Shown here: piece after piece, positions 16,408 to 24,542 of the stretch
Numbering within the stretch: position 1 is the stretch's first letter
How the letters are laid out: each line of letters starts with the position of its first letter
Source: Limnohabitans planktonicus II-D5
GTDB lineage: Bacteria; Pseudomonadota; Gammaproteobacteria; Burkholderiales; Burkholderiaceae_C
DNA: 64,000 bases
Direction: 5' to 3'
NCBI RefSeq assembly: GCF_001270065.2
Contig: NZ_LFYT02000012.1
Location: 1-64,000 of the forward strand
The notes under the pieces: generated by a model
What the model saw: the letters and a program-made list of their open reading frames with translations, nothing else
The model's database searches: none
Told to the model about the DNA's origin: nothing
Position numbers and translations under genes: made by a program

Positions 16408-17574
16408 TCAGCGACTGTTGTGCATTTCCCGCGTTACAGCCTCGGCCAACTCGATCACCGCCATGGCGTAGTAGCTGCTCCAGTTGTAGCGTGTGATGGC
16501 GTAGAAGTTTTCTGTGCCGGCCACGTAGCTGGGTGGGTTGTTGCCGTTGCGCAATTCGATCAGGGCCAGTGGGCCGTTGTGGGTGAGAGCTGGGCCTTGG
16601 AGGGCGGCGCCTTTGGCGGTGAAACTGGCCGCGCTGAAGGTGGGCAGGATGTCGGGGGCAAGCAGGGCGTCCATGTCGGTTTGGCCGGGGGTGAGGGTCA
16701 CGGCGTAGTGTGTGGGCATGCCCGTGCGCCACTGGAAGGCCTTGAAGTAATTGGCGACTGAGCCGATGGCGTCAGTCGGGCTGCCAAACAGGTCGATGCG
16801 GCCATCGCCGTCGAAGTCCACGGCGAAGCGAGTCCAGCTGGACGGCATGAATTGCGGCAAGCCCAGCGCGCCTGCGTAGCTGCCGCGCACGGCCAAGGGG
16901 TCGGCTCCGCTTTTTTGGCTGAGCTGTAAAAATTGTTCCAGCTCGGCGCGGAAAAACGCCTGGCGTTCTGCTGCACGCGGGTGGGCCAATGGAAAGTGAA
17001 AAGCCAAGGTGCCCAAGGCGTCGACGATGCGGAAGTTGCCGGTGTTTTGTCCGTACAAGGTTTCCACCCCGATGATGCCGACGATGATGGCGGCGGGCAC
17101 GCCGTATTCGCTTTCGGCGCGCTCCAGGGCGGTGCGGTGGGCAAGCCAGAATCGGGTGCCTGCCTGGATGCGGATGGGCTCGATGAAGCGTGCCCTGTAA
17201 GCCCCCCAGTCTTTGGCCGTGGGGCTTGCGGGGGGCAGCACGAGTTTTTCCACCAGAGGCAGGCGCTGTGCTGACTCCAGCGTCTTGAGCACCCAGGCGC
17301 GGTCGAGTTGCAAGCGGCCGGCTGCGTCATGCGCCCAGGCCAGAACCTCGGGGTTGTCCATCAGGCGTGTGCCTTTTGCAGGGACTCTGGGGTGGTGTGG
17401 CTTGCGACTGGAAATCGGTGTTTGGGCCGTTTTGCCTGCTTGCTTGTCATGGCGGTTGACCGCCAGGGCGGCCTCTGACCAAGTCAGCGAGATCAGCAAA
17501 CCGAACAGGCCAGCGCACAAGGGGTTCAGGCGTGGTGCCTGCGGGGTGGTGTGAAAGTGGGCGAGAAAATTCAT
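16408..17574 (-). CDS. mltB: Lytic murein transglycosylase B
   Basis: A 388-residue periplasmic enzyme that cleaves the MurNAc-GlcNAc bond of peptidoglycan, forming 1,6-anhydro ends. An N-terminal hydrophobic export segment (residues 20-38) is followed by the transglycosylase domain. The catalytic glutamate is in GIIGVETLYG (Glu171), and GALGLPQFMPSSW and DFDGDGRIDL are the usual MltB motifs. There is no lipobox, so it is soluble or anchored by its signal rather than a lipoprotein. The last codons are duplicated in a diverged form at 14172-14231. Confidence 0.93.
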   Translation of the reverse strand: MNFLAHFHTTPQAPRLNPLCAGLFGLLISLTWSEAALAVNRHDKQAGKTAQTPISSRKPHHPRVPAKGTRLMDNPEVLAWAHDAAGRLQLDRAWVLKTLESAQRLPLVEKLVLPPASPTAKDWGAYRARFIEPIRIQAGTRFWLAHRTALERAESEYGVPAAIIVGIIGVETLYGQNTGNFRIVDALGTLAFHFPLAHPRAAERQAFFRAELEQFLQLSQKSGADPLAVRGSYAGALGLPQFMPSSWTRFAVDFDGDGRIDLFGSPTDAIGSVANYFKAFQWRTGMPTHYAVTLTPGQTDMDALLAPDILPTFSAASFTAKGAALQGPALTHNGPLALIELRNGNNPPSYVAGTENFYAITRYNWSSYYAMAVIELAEAVTREMHNSR

Positions 17575-17662
17575 GTCGGTTCAGTTTAATCGCCCGACGA
17601 CCCACCAGGCAGAAACAACGGAACATGTCTCGGTAGGGTAGAGCGTTGTCAGTGATTGGCAG

Positions 17663-17738
17663 ATGTCGGACGCTTCGAGTGCCGACCTACGGGGGACTGA
17701 TTGTCTTTTGTAGGTCGGTGGTCGAAGACTCCGATGAA
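17663..17738. repeat. GTAG-type palindrome pair (BIME)
   Basis: A complete pair: a left half GTCGG-a-CGC...GAGTGCCGACCTAC, about 20 nt of spacer, then GTAGGTCGGTGGTCGAAGACTCCGA. Changes on the two sides of each stem partly compensate. The 309-bp gap 17575-17883 otherwise holds only the upstream region of the deacetylase gene. Confidence 0.8.
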
Positions 17739-17836
17739 TGCGGGTTGATCGGTGAGGCTTTAGATGCGATGGGCGTCAGATATTGCAAGCTGGGCGTGGT
17801 AAGCTGAAATTGATAAACATGCAGTAATTCAAAAAA

Positions 17837-17863
17837 TTCAACACTTCCGATCGGTGTGTTGAA
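17837..17863. promoter_or_regulatory. Inverted repeat in front of the deacetylase gene
   Basis: TTCAACAC, an 11-nt spacer and GTGTTGAA form a perfect 8-bp inverted repeat ending 20 bp before the ATG. It could be an operator or an mRNA hairpin near the ribosome site. No regulator gene is adjacent. Confidence 0.4.
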
Positions 17864-17883
17864 CTTGCAGGAAGACAAGCCAT

Positions 17884-18837
17884 ATGGGCGCGACGGGTTA
17901 TTTCACACATCCCACATGTTGGAAACACGAGATGGGTGCGGGCCATCCAGAATGTCCAGAGCGGCTGGGTGCCATTGAGGACCGTTTGCTGGTCACTGGG
18001 CTGGACATGGCTTTGCAGCGGCGAGAGGCCGGGCCAGCCGCTTTGGCCGACATTGAACTGGCCCACGGGCGCATGCATGTGGCGTCTTTGCGGGGCCTGA
18101 GCGATGTGTTGCGTGAAGACATGGCCGCTGGCGGCCCCAGCCACACGTCGATCGACCCGGACACGCTGATCAACGTTCACACCTGGGATGCCGCTTTGCT
18201 GTCAGCCGGGGCGGCGATTGAGGCCACCGATGCGGTCATGGCTGGTGAGTTGGAGAACGCTTTTTGCGCTGTGCGCCCGCCCGGTCACCATGCATGCCGG
18301 GACAAGGCCATGGGGTTTTGCTTTTTCAACAACGTGGCCATTGCCGCCAAGCATGCGGTGGAGCGCTATGGGCTCAAACGCGTGGCCATCGTGGATTTTG
18401 ATGTGCACCACGGCAATGGCACCGAAGACATCGTGGCCGGGGATGAGCGGATTTTGATGGTCAGTTTTTTTCAGCACCCGTTTTACCCGGAGGGCGGTTC
18501 ACAGTCGAATGCGCGCAATCTGGTCAATTTGCCCGTGCCCGCTTACACCCGGGGCATGGACATCCGGGAGTTGATCGACATGATGTGGATGCCGCGTCTG
18601 GAGGCGCACCGGCCTGAGCTGATTTTCATCAGCGCAGGTTTTGACGCACACCGCGAAGACGACATGGGGCAAATGGGGCTGGTCGAGCAGGACTATGCCT
18701 GGATCACCCAGCGCATCAAGGATGTGGCCCTGCGCCATGCCAAGGGGCGCATCGTGAGTTGTCTGGAGGGCGGCTACAACCTGAACGCTTTGGGCCGCAG
18801 CGTCGAGGCGCATTTGCGCGTGCTGGCCGACGTTTGA
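17884..18837 (+). CDS. Histone deacetylase family protein
   Basis: A 317-residue zinc-dependent amidohydrolase of the arginase/deacetylase fold (AcuC/HDAC-like). It shows the active-site histidines PPGHHA, the zinc ligands in IVDFDVHHGNGTED and AGFDAHREDD, and the terminal GGYNL. Bacterial members remove acetyl groups from acetylpolyamines, acetylated proteins or related amides; this one cannot be assigned further. An AGGAAG ribosome site precedes the ATG. The enoyl-CoA hydratase gene follows after 50 bp. Confidence 0.9.
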   Translation: MGATGYFTHPTCWKHEMGAGHPECPERLGAIEDRLLVTGLDMALQRREAGPAALADIELAHGRMHVASLRGLSDVLREDMAAGGPSHTSIDPDTLINVHTWDAALLSAGAAIEATDAVMAGELENAFCAVRPPGHHACRDKAMGFCFFNNVAIAAKHAVERYGLKRVAIVDFDVHHGNGTEDIVAGDERILMVSFFQHPFYPEGGSQSNARNLVNLPVPAYTRGMDIRELIDMMWMPRLEAHRPELIFISAGFDAHREDDMGQMGLVEQDYAWITQRIKDVALRHAKGRIVSCLEGGYNLNALGRSVEAHLRVLADV

Positions 18838-18887
18838 GCCCTGACTGGGCCGCCGAGCGGCCTGCGGCTTTGGGCACAATCGGGGGC

Positions 18888-19688
18888 ATGACTGATTCAA
18901 CTGTTCCCACAGGGGCCGATGTGCTGCTGCACGAGCGCGATGCGCGCGGCGTGCACCGCCTGACCCTGAACCAAGCAAGCACCTTCAACACCCTGGGCGA
19001 GGACATGCTGCATGCCCTGCAAAACGCCCTGCACCAGATCGCTCAGGACGAGCACGCCCGCGTGGTGGTGCTGGCGGCGGCGGGCAAGGCTTTTTGCGCC
19101 GGGCACAACCTCAAGGAAATGCGGGCGCAGCCCGAGATGGCCTACTACCAAAAGCTGTTTGCGCAGTGCACGCGCATGATGCTTTCCATTCAGAACCTGC
19201 CGGTGCCGGTGATTGCGCGCGTGCAGGGTGTGGCCACCGCTGCGGGCTGCCAGCTGGTGGCGCAATGCGATCTGGCGGTGGCGGCCGAGACCGCCCGCTT
19301 TGGGGTCAATGGCATCGATGTGGGTCTGTTTTGTGCCACGCCCAGCGTGCCCCTGGTGCGCAATATGCACGCCAAGCAAGCCATGGAAATGCTGCTCACA
19401 GGCGGCTTCATCAACGCGCAAGAGGCCAGCCAGCGCGGCCTGATCAACCGCGTGAGCCCACCCGAGGGGCTGGATGCACAAGTGAATGAATGGGTTGACT
19501 CGATCTTGAGCAAACCCCGCGAAGCCGTGCGCATGGGCAAGGCGCTGTTTTACAAGCAGCGTGAAATGGGCATCGAAGCTGCTTACCAATTGGCCGGTCA
19601 AACCATGGCCTGCAACATGATGCACGCCGACGCCCAGGAAGGCGTGCAGGCATTTATTGACAAAAGGAGCCCCGCATGGCGAGCATGA
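18888..19688 (+). CDS. Enoyl-CoA hydratase
   Basis: A 266-residue crotonase-fold protein. The oxyanion-hole motifs are AGKAFCAGHNLKEM and GVATAAGCQLVAQCD. In the second, the residue equivalent to one catalytic Glu of classical hydratases is not obvious, so isomerase or another crotonase activity is possible. The ATG at 18888 starts MTDSTVPTG; an in-frame extension upstream overlaps the deacetylase gene and is unlikely. The 3' end overlaps the MscS gene by 13 bp. Confidence 0.87.
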   Translation: MTDSTVPTGADVLLHERDARGVHRLTLNQASTFNTLGEDMLHALQNALHQIAQDEHARVVVLAAAGKAFCAGHNLKEMRAQPEMAYYQKLFAQCTRMMLSIQNLPVPVIARVQGVATAAGCQLVAQCDLAVAAETARFGVNGIDVGLFCATPSVPLVRNMHAKQAMEMLLTGGFINAQEASQRGLINRVSPPEGLDAQVNEWVDSILSKPREAVRMGKALFYKQREMGIEAAYQLAGQTMACNMMHADAQEGVQAFIDKRSPAWRA

Positions 19689-20956
19689 AGTCACTTCACA
19701 TCACCGACCCCCTGGCTTGGCTGGACACGCTGGTTCGTGCCGATTCCTTGCACGTTTTGTTGGCGTTTGTCGTTTGTGTGGGCTTGTCCTGGGGGGCTGC
19801 CTGGCTGGTGCGCCGCGCCTTTGCAGGGGCCGAGTTGTCGATCCTTTTGGGAAAACGCTTGGTGGACGGGGTGCTGTTCCCCACTTTGTTGCTGGGCCTG
19901 ACCTTTGCTTCGCGTGCGCTGTTGACCACCGACCACCCCATGGCCTTGTATGACATCTTGTTGCCGGTGTGCATTTCTCTGGCTCTGATCCGTCTGGGCG
20001 TCAAGGTGATGCAGGTGGCCTTCGGAGAAGCCCATTTTGTGAGGGTGCTGGAGCGCACCATTTCCTGGATGGCATGGCTGGCCGTGGTGTTGTGGGTCAC
20101 AGGGGTTTTACCGCTGTTGCTTGAGGAACTTGATCAAATCCGCTGGAAGGTCGGTGGCAGTGTCTTGTCGATGCGCACATTGATCGAGGGCGCGCTGACG
20201 GCAGGTGCCGTCATGATCGTCATGTTGTGGGTGTCGGCTGCGCTGGAGTCTCGTTTGCTCAGATCGGCCACGGGCAGCGATTTGTCGCTGCGCAAAGTCA
20301 TCAGCAACACCGTGCGCACTGCTTTGATGTTTGTCGGCTTGATGCTGGCTTTGTCCACTGTGGGCATTGACCTGACGGCCTTGTCCGTATTGGGTGGTGC
20401 GGTGGGCGTGGGCATTGGTTTTGGCCTGCAGAAGTTGGCGGCCAATTACGTCAGCGGTTTTGTCATCCTGGCCGAGCGCAGCATGCGCATTGGCGACATG
20501 GTGCGGGTCGACGGGTTTGAGGGCCGTATCACCGACATCAAGGCCCGTTACACGGTCATTCGGGCCTTGTCGGGGCGTGAATCCATTGTGCCCAATGAAA
20601 TGTTGATCACCCAGCGGGTGGAAAATCTCTCGCTGGCCGATCCCATGGTGTCGCAAAGCACGCAAGTGACGGTCGCCTACAACAGCCCTGTGGACTTGGT
20701 TGTGGACTTGCTGCAAGACGCCTGCAAGGCCCAAGCCCGCGTGCTGCCCGAGCCTGCGCCCACTGCTTGTTTGGTCACATTTGGCGTCTATGGCCTGGAG
20801 TTTTCCGTGTCGTACTGGATTGCCGATCCAGAAAACGGCCCGCTCAAACTCAAGTCAGACATCAACCGCGCCATCTTGCAGGCTTTGCATGCCCACGGCA
20901 TAGACATTCCGCCCCCCCCTCCTGCGGTGCATGCCCTGTTGCCCCCCGCTGCCTGA
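19676..20956 (+). CDS. Mechanosensitive ion channel, MscS family
   Basis: A 426-residue inner-membrane protein. Several hydrophobic segments (to about residue 225) lead into the pore-lining helix and the MscS beta domain: LGGAVGVGIGFGLQKLAANYVSGFVIL, then the signature region ERSMRIGDMVRVDGFEG. It would open under membrane tension to release solutes on osmotic downshock. It is longer than E. coli MscS because of extra N-terminal helices. The ATG overlaps the hydratase stop, and AAAGGAGC lies just upstream. The C-terminus is Pro-rich (IDIPPPPPAVHAL). Confidence 0.92.
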   Translation: MASMKSLHITDPLAWLDTLVRADSLHVLLAFVVCVGLSWGAAWLVRRAFAGAELSILLGKRLVDGVLFPTLLLGLTFASRALLTTDHPMALYDILLPVCISLALIRLGVKVMQVAFGEAHFVRVLERTISWMAWLAVVLWVTGVLPLLLEELDQIRWKVGGSVLSMRTLIEGALTAGAVMIVMLWVSAALESRLLRSATGSDLSLRKVISNTVRTALMFVGLMLALSTVGIDLTALSVLGGAVGVGIGFGLQKLAANYVSGFVILAERSMRIGDMVRVDGFEGRITDIKARYTVIRALSGRESIVPNEMLITQRVENLSLADPMVSQSTQVTVAYNSPVDLVVDLLQDACKAQARVLPEPAPTACLVTFGVYGLEFSVSYWIADPENGPLKLKSDINRAILQALHAHGIDIPPPPPAVHALLPPAA

Positions 20957-20998
20957 TCCTGACGGCATGGCCGAGTATTTGCAGGTCGCTGCCGTTTT

Positions 20999-21243
20999 GC
21001 AGGTCGGCGGCTTCAGCCCCGACATGGGGCGGTTGCCCAAGCCTGCAAACGTCGGACGCTGGGAGGGGCGAACAACGGAGCAGGTTTTTCATCCGGCCTT
21101 TGAAGTATGAAGCGATGATCAGACGCTTGTCGCATGCGGGTAGCGCCTCGGTCTGTGTGGCAGCCCCGCCGCCTGCGCGATGGGTGTTGGTCGGCGGGGG
21201 GGATTGCAGCGGGGGGTGATCGCAGCGGGGGCAACGCTCCCAC
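20999..21243. repeat. REP-type palindromes after the MscS gene
   Basis: GCAGGTCGGCGGCTTCAGCC...CGAC at 20999-21024 and a decayed left half (GTCGGACGC) at about 21051 belong to the GTAG family. At 21218-21243 an inverted GTGGGAGCG...CGCTGCGATC-like palindrome belongs to the second family. Between them at 21094-21134 is the fragment also found at 13773-13840. The 434-bp gap 20957-21390 contains no gene. Confidence 0.6.
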
Positions 21244-21343
21244 AAGTGAAGAGCCCTGCAAACTTTACAGGGCCGCACCTATAGAGAGCTCTTCGAAGAC
21301 TCCGACGAATCTTGTGTTGATGCTGTCAGGGCTACTGACCATG

Positions 21344-21373
21344 AAAAACGGCACGCCTTGGCGTGCCGTTTTT
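21344..21373. terminator. Bidirectional rho-independent terminator
   Basis: A perfect 14-bp stem, AAAAACGGCACGCC then GGCGTGCCGTTTTT with a 2-nt loop. The T run on both strands lets it end the TRAP operon on the minus strand (its stop is 18 bp away) and also transcription coming from the MscS side. Confidence 0.92.
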
Positions 21374-21390
21374 GCAATTGGATGACGCTG

Positions 21391-22683
21391 TCAGTCCATC
21401 ATGGAGGGCAGCCACAGGCTCAAGCCCGGGAATGCCAGCAAAACGCCCAAGCAGATGATCAACACCACCACCAGCGGCCAAACACCACGGAAGATGGTGC
21501 CCAGCCCCACTTTGGGCAGCAGGGTGTTGATGACGAACAGGTTCATGCCCACAGGCGGCGAGATCAGACCGATCTGGATCACCATCACGATCAGCACACC
21601 AAACCACACCGGGTCAAAGCCCAGCTGCGTGACGATGGGGAAGAACAGCGGAATGGTCAGCAGCACCATGGTCAACTCTTCCATCACGGTGCCCAAGATC
21701 ACGTAGATCAGCATCATGGCGCCCACGATCATGATCGGCGACAGGCCCAGGTGGGTGATCCACTCCTTGAGTTCCATGGGCATGCTGGTGAAGTTGACGA
21801 AGTTGGCAAAAATGGTGGCCGAAATCAGCAACGTGAACAGCATGGCGGTGGTGCGGGCTGATTCGACCAACACCTCAAACAAGGCCTTGAAGCTCAGAGC
21901 CCCCCGTGCCACGGCAAACAGGAATGCACCCATGGCCCCCATGCCAGCGCCTTCGGTGGCGGTGAAGAAGCCGCCATAGATGCCGCCCAGCACAATGACC
22001 ACCAGCAGCAAAACCCCCCAGATGCCGCGCAGTGCCGCCCAGCGTTGTGACCAGCTGAATTTTTCGCCTGCTGGCGCATGTTCGGGGTCACGCGAGGTCA
22101 TGATCACCACGGCCACCATCATGAGAATGGCGGTCATCAAGCCGGGAATCACCCCAGCCGCGAACAATTTGCCGATGTGGGTCTCGGTGATGATGCCGTA
22201 GATCACCATGATGGTGGACGGCGGAATCATGATGCCCAGGGTGCCGCCCGCTGCGATCACACCGGTGGACAGTGCATCGCTGTAGCCGAGCTTTTTCATG
22301 GACGGGTAGGCCACTTTGCTCATGGTTGCAGCCGTTGCAATCGACGAACCGCAAATGGCCCCAAAGCCAGCACAGGCCGCGATGGTGGCGTGCGCCAATC
22401 CGCCACGGCGGTGACCGATGAAGGTGTAGGCAGCATGAAAGAGTTCATGTGCCAGTCCAGCACGAGCCACAAAGTTGCCCATCAGGATGAACAGCGGGAT
22501 CACCGAGAGTGTGTAGGCAAAACCGGTTTCGTAAACCACTTGGGCGGTGCTGGCGAGCGCCGGCATCCAGCCGCGGGTCAGGCCAATGCCCACCAAGCCC
22601 ACCAGGCCCATGGAGAAAGCCAGAGGCACACGCAAGAGCGCCAGGCCAAAGATGGCCGCAAATCCAATCAGCGCTTCAATCAC
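21391..22683 (-). CDS. dctM: TRAP transporter large permease subunit (DctM)
   Basis: A 430-residue, highly hydrophobic protein with about 12 membrane segments, forming the transport channel of a TRAP system. FGAICGSSIATAATMSKVAYPSM and GGTLGIMIPPSTIMVIYG are DctM signatures. The GTG start at 22683 overlaps the small-subunit stop as GTGA, giving the standard family length. An upstream ATG at 22755 lies inside the small-subunit gene. The operon order is P-Q-M. Confidence 0.92.
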   Translation of the reverse strand: MIEALIGFAAIFGLALLRVPLAFSMGLVGLVGIGLTRGWMPALASTAQVVYETGFAYTLSVIPLFILMGNFVARAGLAHELFHAAYTFIGHRRGGLAHATIAACAGFGAICGSSIATAATMSKVAYPSMKKLGYSDALSTGVIAAGGTLGIMIPPSTIMVIYGIITETHIGKLFAAGVIPGLMTAILMMVAVVIMTSRDPEHAPAGEKFSWSQRWAALRGIWGVLLLVVIVLGGIYGGFFTATEGAGMGAMGAFLFAVARGALSFKALFEVLVESARTTAMLFTLLISATIFANFVNFTSMPMELKEWITHLGLSPIMIVGAMMLIYVILGTVMEELTMVLLTIPLFFPIVTQLGFDPVWFGVLIVMVIQIGLISPPVGMNLFVINTLLPKVGLGTIFRGVWPLVVVLIICLGVLLAFPGLSLWLPSMMD

Positions 22684-23156
22684 AGCACGCCTCCTTCGTT
22701 GTCTTGTTGTTCCTTGAACATCAAGCTCAAGTGGATGAGGCCGGTGAAGGCGCACAGCATGCCCATGCCATAGATGAACGGGGCTTTGAGAATTTTGAGT
22801 TGGGCCGTGGTTTCACCGGTTTGCAGAAAGTCGCCACCGGTTTTCCACATCAGCCAGCCCAGGGCAATCAATGCGGCACCGCACACCAGGTGCACCAAGG
22901 CGCGTTGGATTTTTTTGATGAAGTCGGGCAAATAGGGGTCCATCGAGTCGAACACCACATGTTCGCCACGCTCGGACACCAAAGGCAGAGCGCCGAAAAT
23001 GACAACCACCATCAGCAATTCGGTCAATTCCAGAGACCCGGTGATGGAGTTGCCCAAAAATTTTCTTCCCCCTACATCGAGGAAGGTGAGCAGCATGATC
23101 GCAAAGAGGGCGATTCCGGCGAGTAGCCCGCAAAGGGTTTCAAGCAGTTTTTTCAA
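22680..23156 (-). CDS. dctQ: TRAP transporter small permease subunit (DctQ)
   Basis: A 158-residue membrane protein with four hydrophobic segments, the small subunit that pairs with DctM. The segment after the first helix, DVGGRKFLGNSITGSLELTE, is typical. It overlaps dctM by 4 bp and lies 89 bp downstream of the binding-protein gene, separated by a stem-loop that may lower its expression relative to dctP. Confidence 0.9.
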   Translation of the reverse strand: MKKLLETLCGLLAGIALFAIMLLTFLDVGGRKFLGNSITGSLELTELLMVVVIFGALPLVSERGEHVVFDSMDPYLPDFIKKIQRALVHLVCGAALIALGWLMWKTGGDFLQTGETTAQLKILKAPFIYGMGMLCAFTGLIHLSLMFKEQQDNEGGVL

Positions 23157-23180
23157 AACAGGTGTCTTTCAAATTCAAAA

Positions 23181-23210
23181 GGCGGTCCCCTCTTACAGAC
23201 AGGGACCGCC
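23181..23210 (-). terminator. Stem-loop between dctP and dctQ
   Basis: GGCGGTCCC and GGGACCGCC form a perfect 9-bp stem with a 12-nt loop, followed on the minus strand by TTTT. In TRAP operons such a hairpin commonly causes partial termination or protects the abundant dctP message. Which of these happens here is inference. Confidence 0.6.
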
Positions 23211-23245
23211 GGTTGTTCCTTTTGCCCCATCGGGCAAAGCGGGAA

Positions 23246-24262
23246 TCACTTTTCCAGTTTGGCGATTTCGGCGCGGAAGTCAGCCAGCACTTTGGCTGGG
23301 TTCTTCAGGCCCTTGCCTTCAGCGGCTTTGACCCAGGCTTGCTCCAGAGGTGCGGTTTTGGCTTTGACGTCGGCAACGAACTTGGCATCGGCCTTGGTGA
23401 CCGCCACACCGTTGACTTGCATCAGCGCAAAGGCGCGGCGGTCCACTTTGTCCCAGCCACGGCCAAAGATGCGGGCAGCGGTTTCGCCAGAGATGGCATC
23501 CACGGCTTTTTTGTCTTCTGCAGACAGCTTGTCGTACTTGGCCTGGTTCATCATGAAGACGAAGCTGGTGTTGTACAGACCGCCTGGGAAGGTGGTGGCG
23601 TGCTTGATGATTTTGTCGATCTTGAACGATTCGGTGGACTCTGCGGGGAACAGCGTGCCGTCCATCACACCGCTGGACAACAGTTCATACGAGTCCGGTG
23701 CGGGTTTGAGCGTGACATTCATGCCCAGCGCTTTGGACATGTCGTTGACCATGCCACCGCCAACGCGGAATTTCAGGCCAGACAGGTCATCCACCTTGGT
23801 GATGGGGCGCTTGGTGTTGAACACAATGCCAGGGCCATGGGTGAACAAGCTGATCACCTTGACGCCAGGGTGCTCGGCCGCAAATTCTGGGTGCTTGTCA
23901 CTCACGCGGCTTAAGGCGACCGAGATGGTTTCGGAGCTGTTGCCCAGGAAAGGCAGTTCGGCCATTTGCGGAGCGATGAAGCGGCCGGGGGTGTAGCCAT
24001 GTACGGTGTAAGACACGTCGGCCAAACCATTTTTGACCGCGTCATAAGTGCCAGGGGCAGGCGTCACGCCACGGGGCAAGATGTTGCATTTGATGCGGCC
24101 TTTGGTGTTGGCCTCCAGCAGGTCGCACCATTCTTTTTGGGCCATGCTGGCTGTGTGGGTGGGCGGCAGCCAGCTGGAAACTGTCAGAACAGTTTGAGCT
24201 TGAGCTGTGCCAGCCAAGCTGGCCAGAGCTGTAAATGACAAGGAAAACAGGATTTTCTTCAT
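23246..24262 (-). CDS. dctP: TRAP transporter solute-binding protein (DctP)
   Basis: A 338-residue periplasmic binding protein. The signal peptide is MKKILFSLSFTALASLAGTAQAQ. The mature part shows the DctP fold, including LKFRVGGGMVNDM, where the conserved Arg (in KFRV) is expected to bind the substrate carboxylate. The ligand is probably an organic acid, with no further precision possible. The start at 24262 was preferred to an ATG four codons upstream. It is the first gene of the operon and faces the etf genes across a 280-bp control region. Confidence 0.9.
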   Translation of the reverse strand: MKKILFSLSFTALASLAGTAQAQTVLTVSSWLPPTHTASMAQKEWCDLLEANTKGRIKCNILPRGVTPAPGTYDAVKNGLADVSYTVHGYTPGRFIAPQMAELPFLGNSSETISVALSRVSDKHPEFAAEHPGVKVISLFTHGPGIVFNTKRPITKVDDLSGLKFRVGGGMVNDMSKALGMNVTLKPAPDSYELLSSGVMDGTLFPAESTESFKIDKIIKHATTFPGGLYNTSFVFMMNQAKYDKLSAEDKKAVDAISGETAARIFGRGWDKVDRRAFALMQVNGVAVTKADAKFVADVKAKTAPLEQAWVKAAEGKGLKNPAKVLADFRAEIAKLEK

Positions 24263-24336
24263 GGTGGACTCCACACAAATTGATGATTAAACATAATCTA
24301 ATCGGTTGATGACCAGACTGCTATGGATAGTAACCC

Positions 24337-24366
24337 GAATTCACCGACCGATTGGTCGGTGAATTC
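24337..24366. promoter_or_regulatory. Perfect 13-bp inverted repeat (TetR-type operator candidate)
   Basis: GAATTCACCGACC, a GATT centre, then GGTCGGTGAATTC. The core ACCGACC/GGTCGGT resembles operators of TetR-family repressors. It lies 75 bp upstream of dctP and 177 bp upstream of etfB, so it could control either. It also could form an mRNA hairpin, but no T run follows. No TetR gene is adjacent. Confidence 0.55.
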
Positions 24367-24483
24367 CCGGGGGTAGGATGTAACAGTTTGCTTCAGTTGA
24401 GTGTGTAAAATACGAACGGTCGTGCTTTTTTTGGGTGATTCGATAACACCCAAGGGTAATTTGGTGCAAAATTGCTGTTTACG

Positions 24484-24499
24484 TTGACGTAAACGTCAA
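24484..24499. promoter_or_regulatory. Inverted repeat upstream of etfB (MerR/LiuR-like site)
   Basis: TTGACGT-aa-ACGTCAA is a perfect 7-bp inverted repeat 43 bp before the etfB ATG, preceded by an overlapping TTTACG. The arrangement resembles sites predicted for MerR-family regulators of branched-chain and fatty acid breakdown in Proteobacteria, which often include etfBA. The assignment is from memory of the motif type and is tentative. Confidence 0.45.
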
Positions 24500-24542
24500 T
24501 TGATTTCAGACTTTCAAAATCAATCCAATCGGAGATGCTTTC

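Noticed and set aside
24337-24366. Rho-independent terminator
   Set aside because: The stem has no T run on either side and lies between two divergent genes, where termination is not needed.
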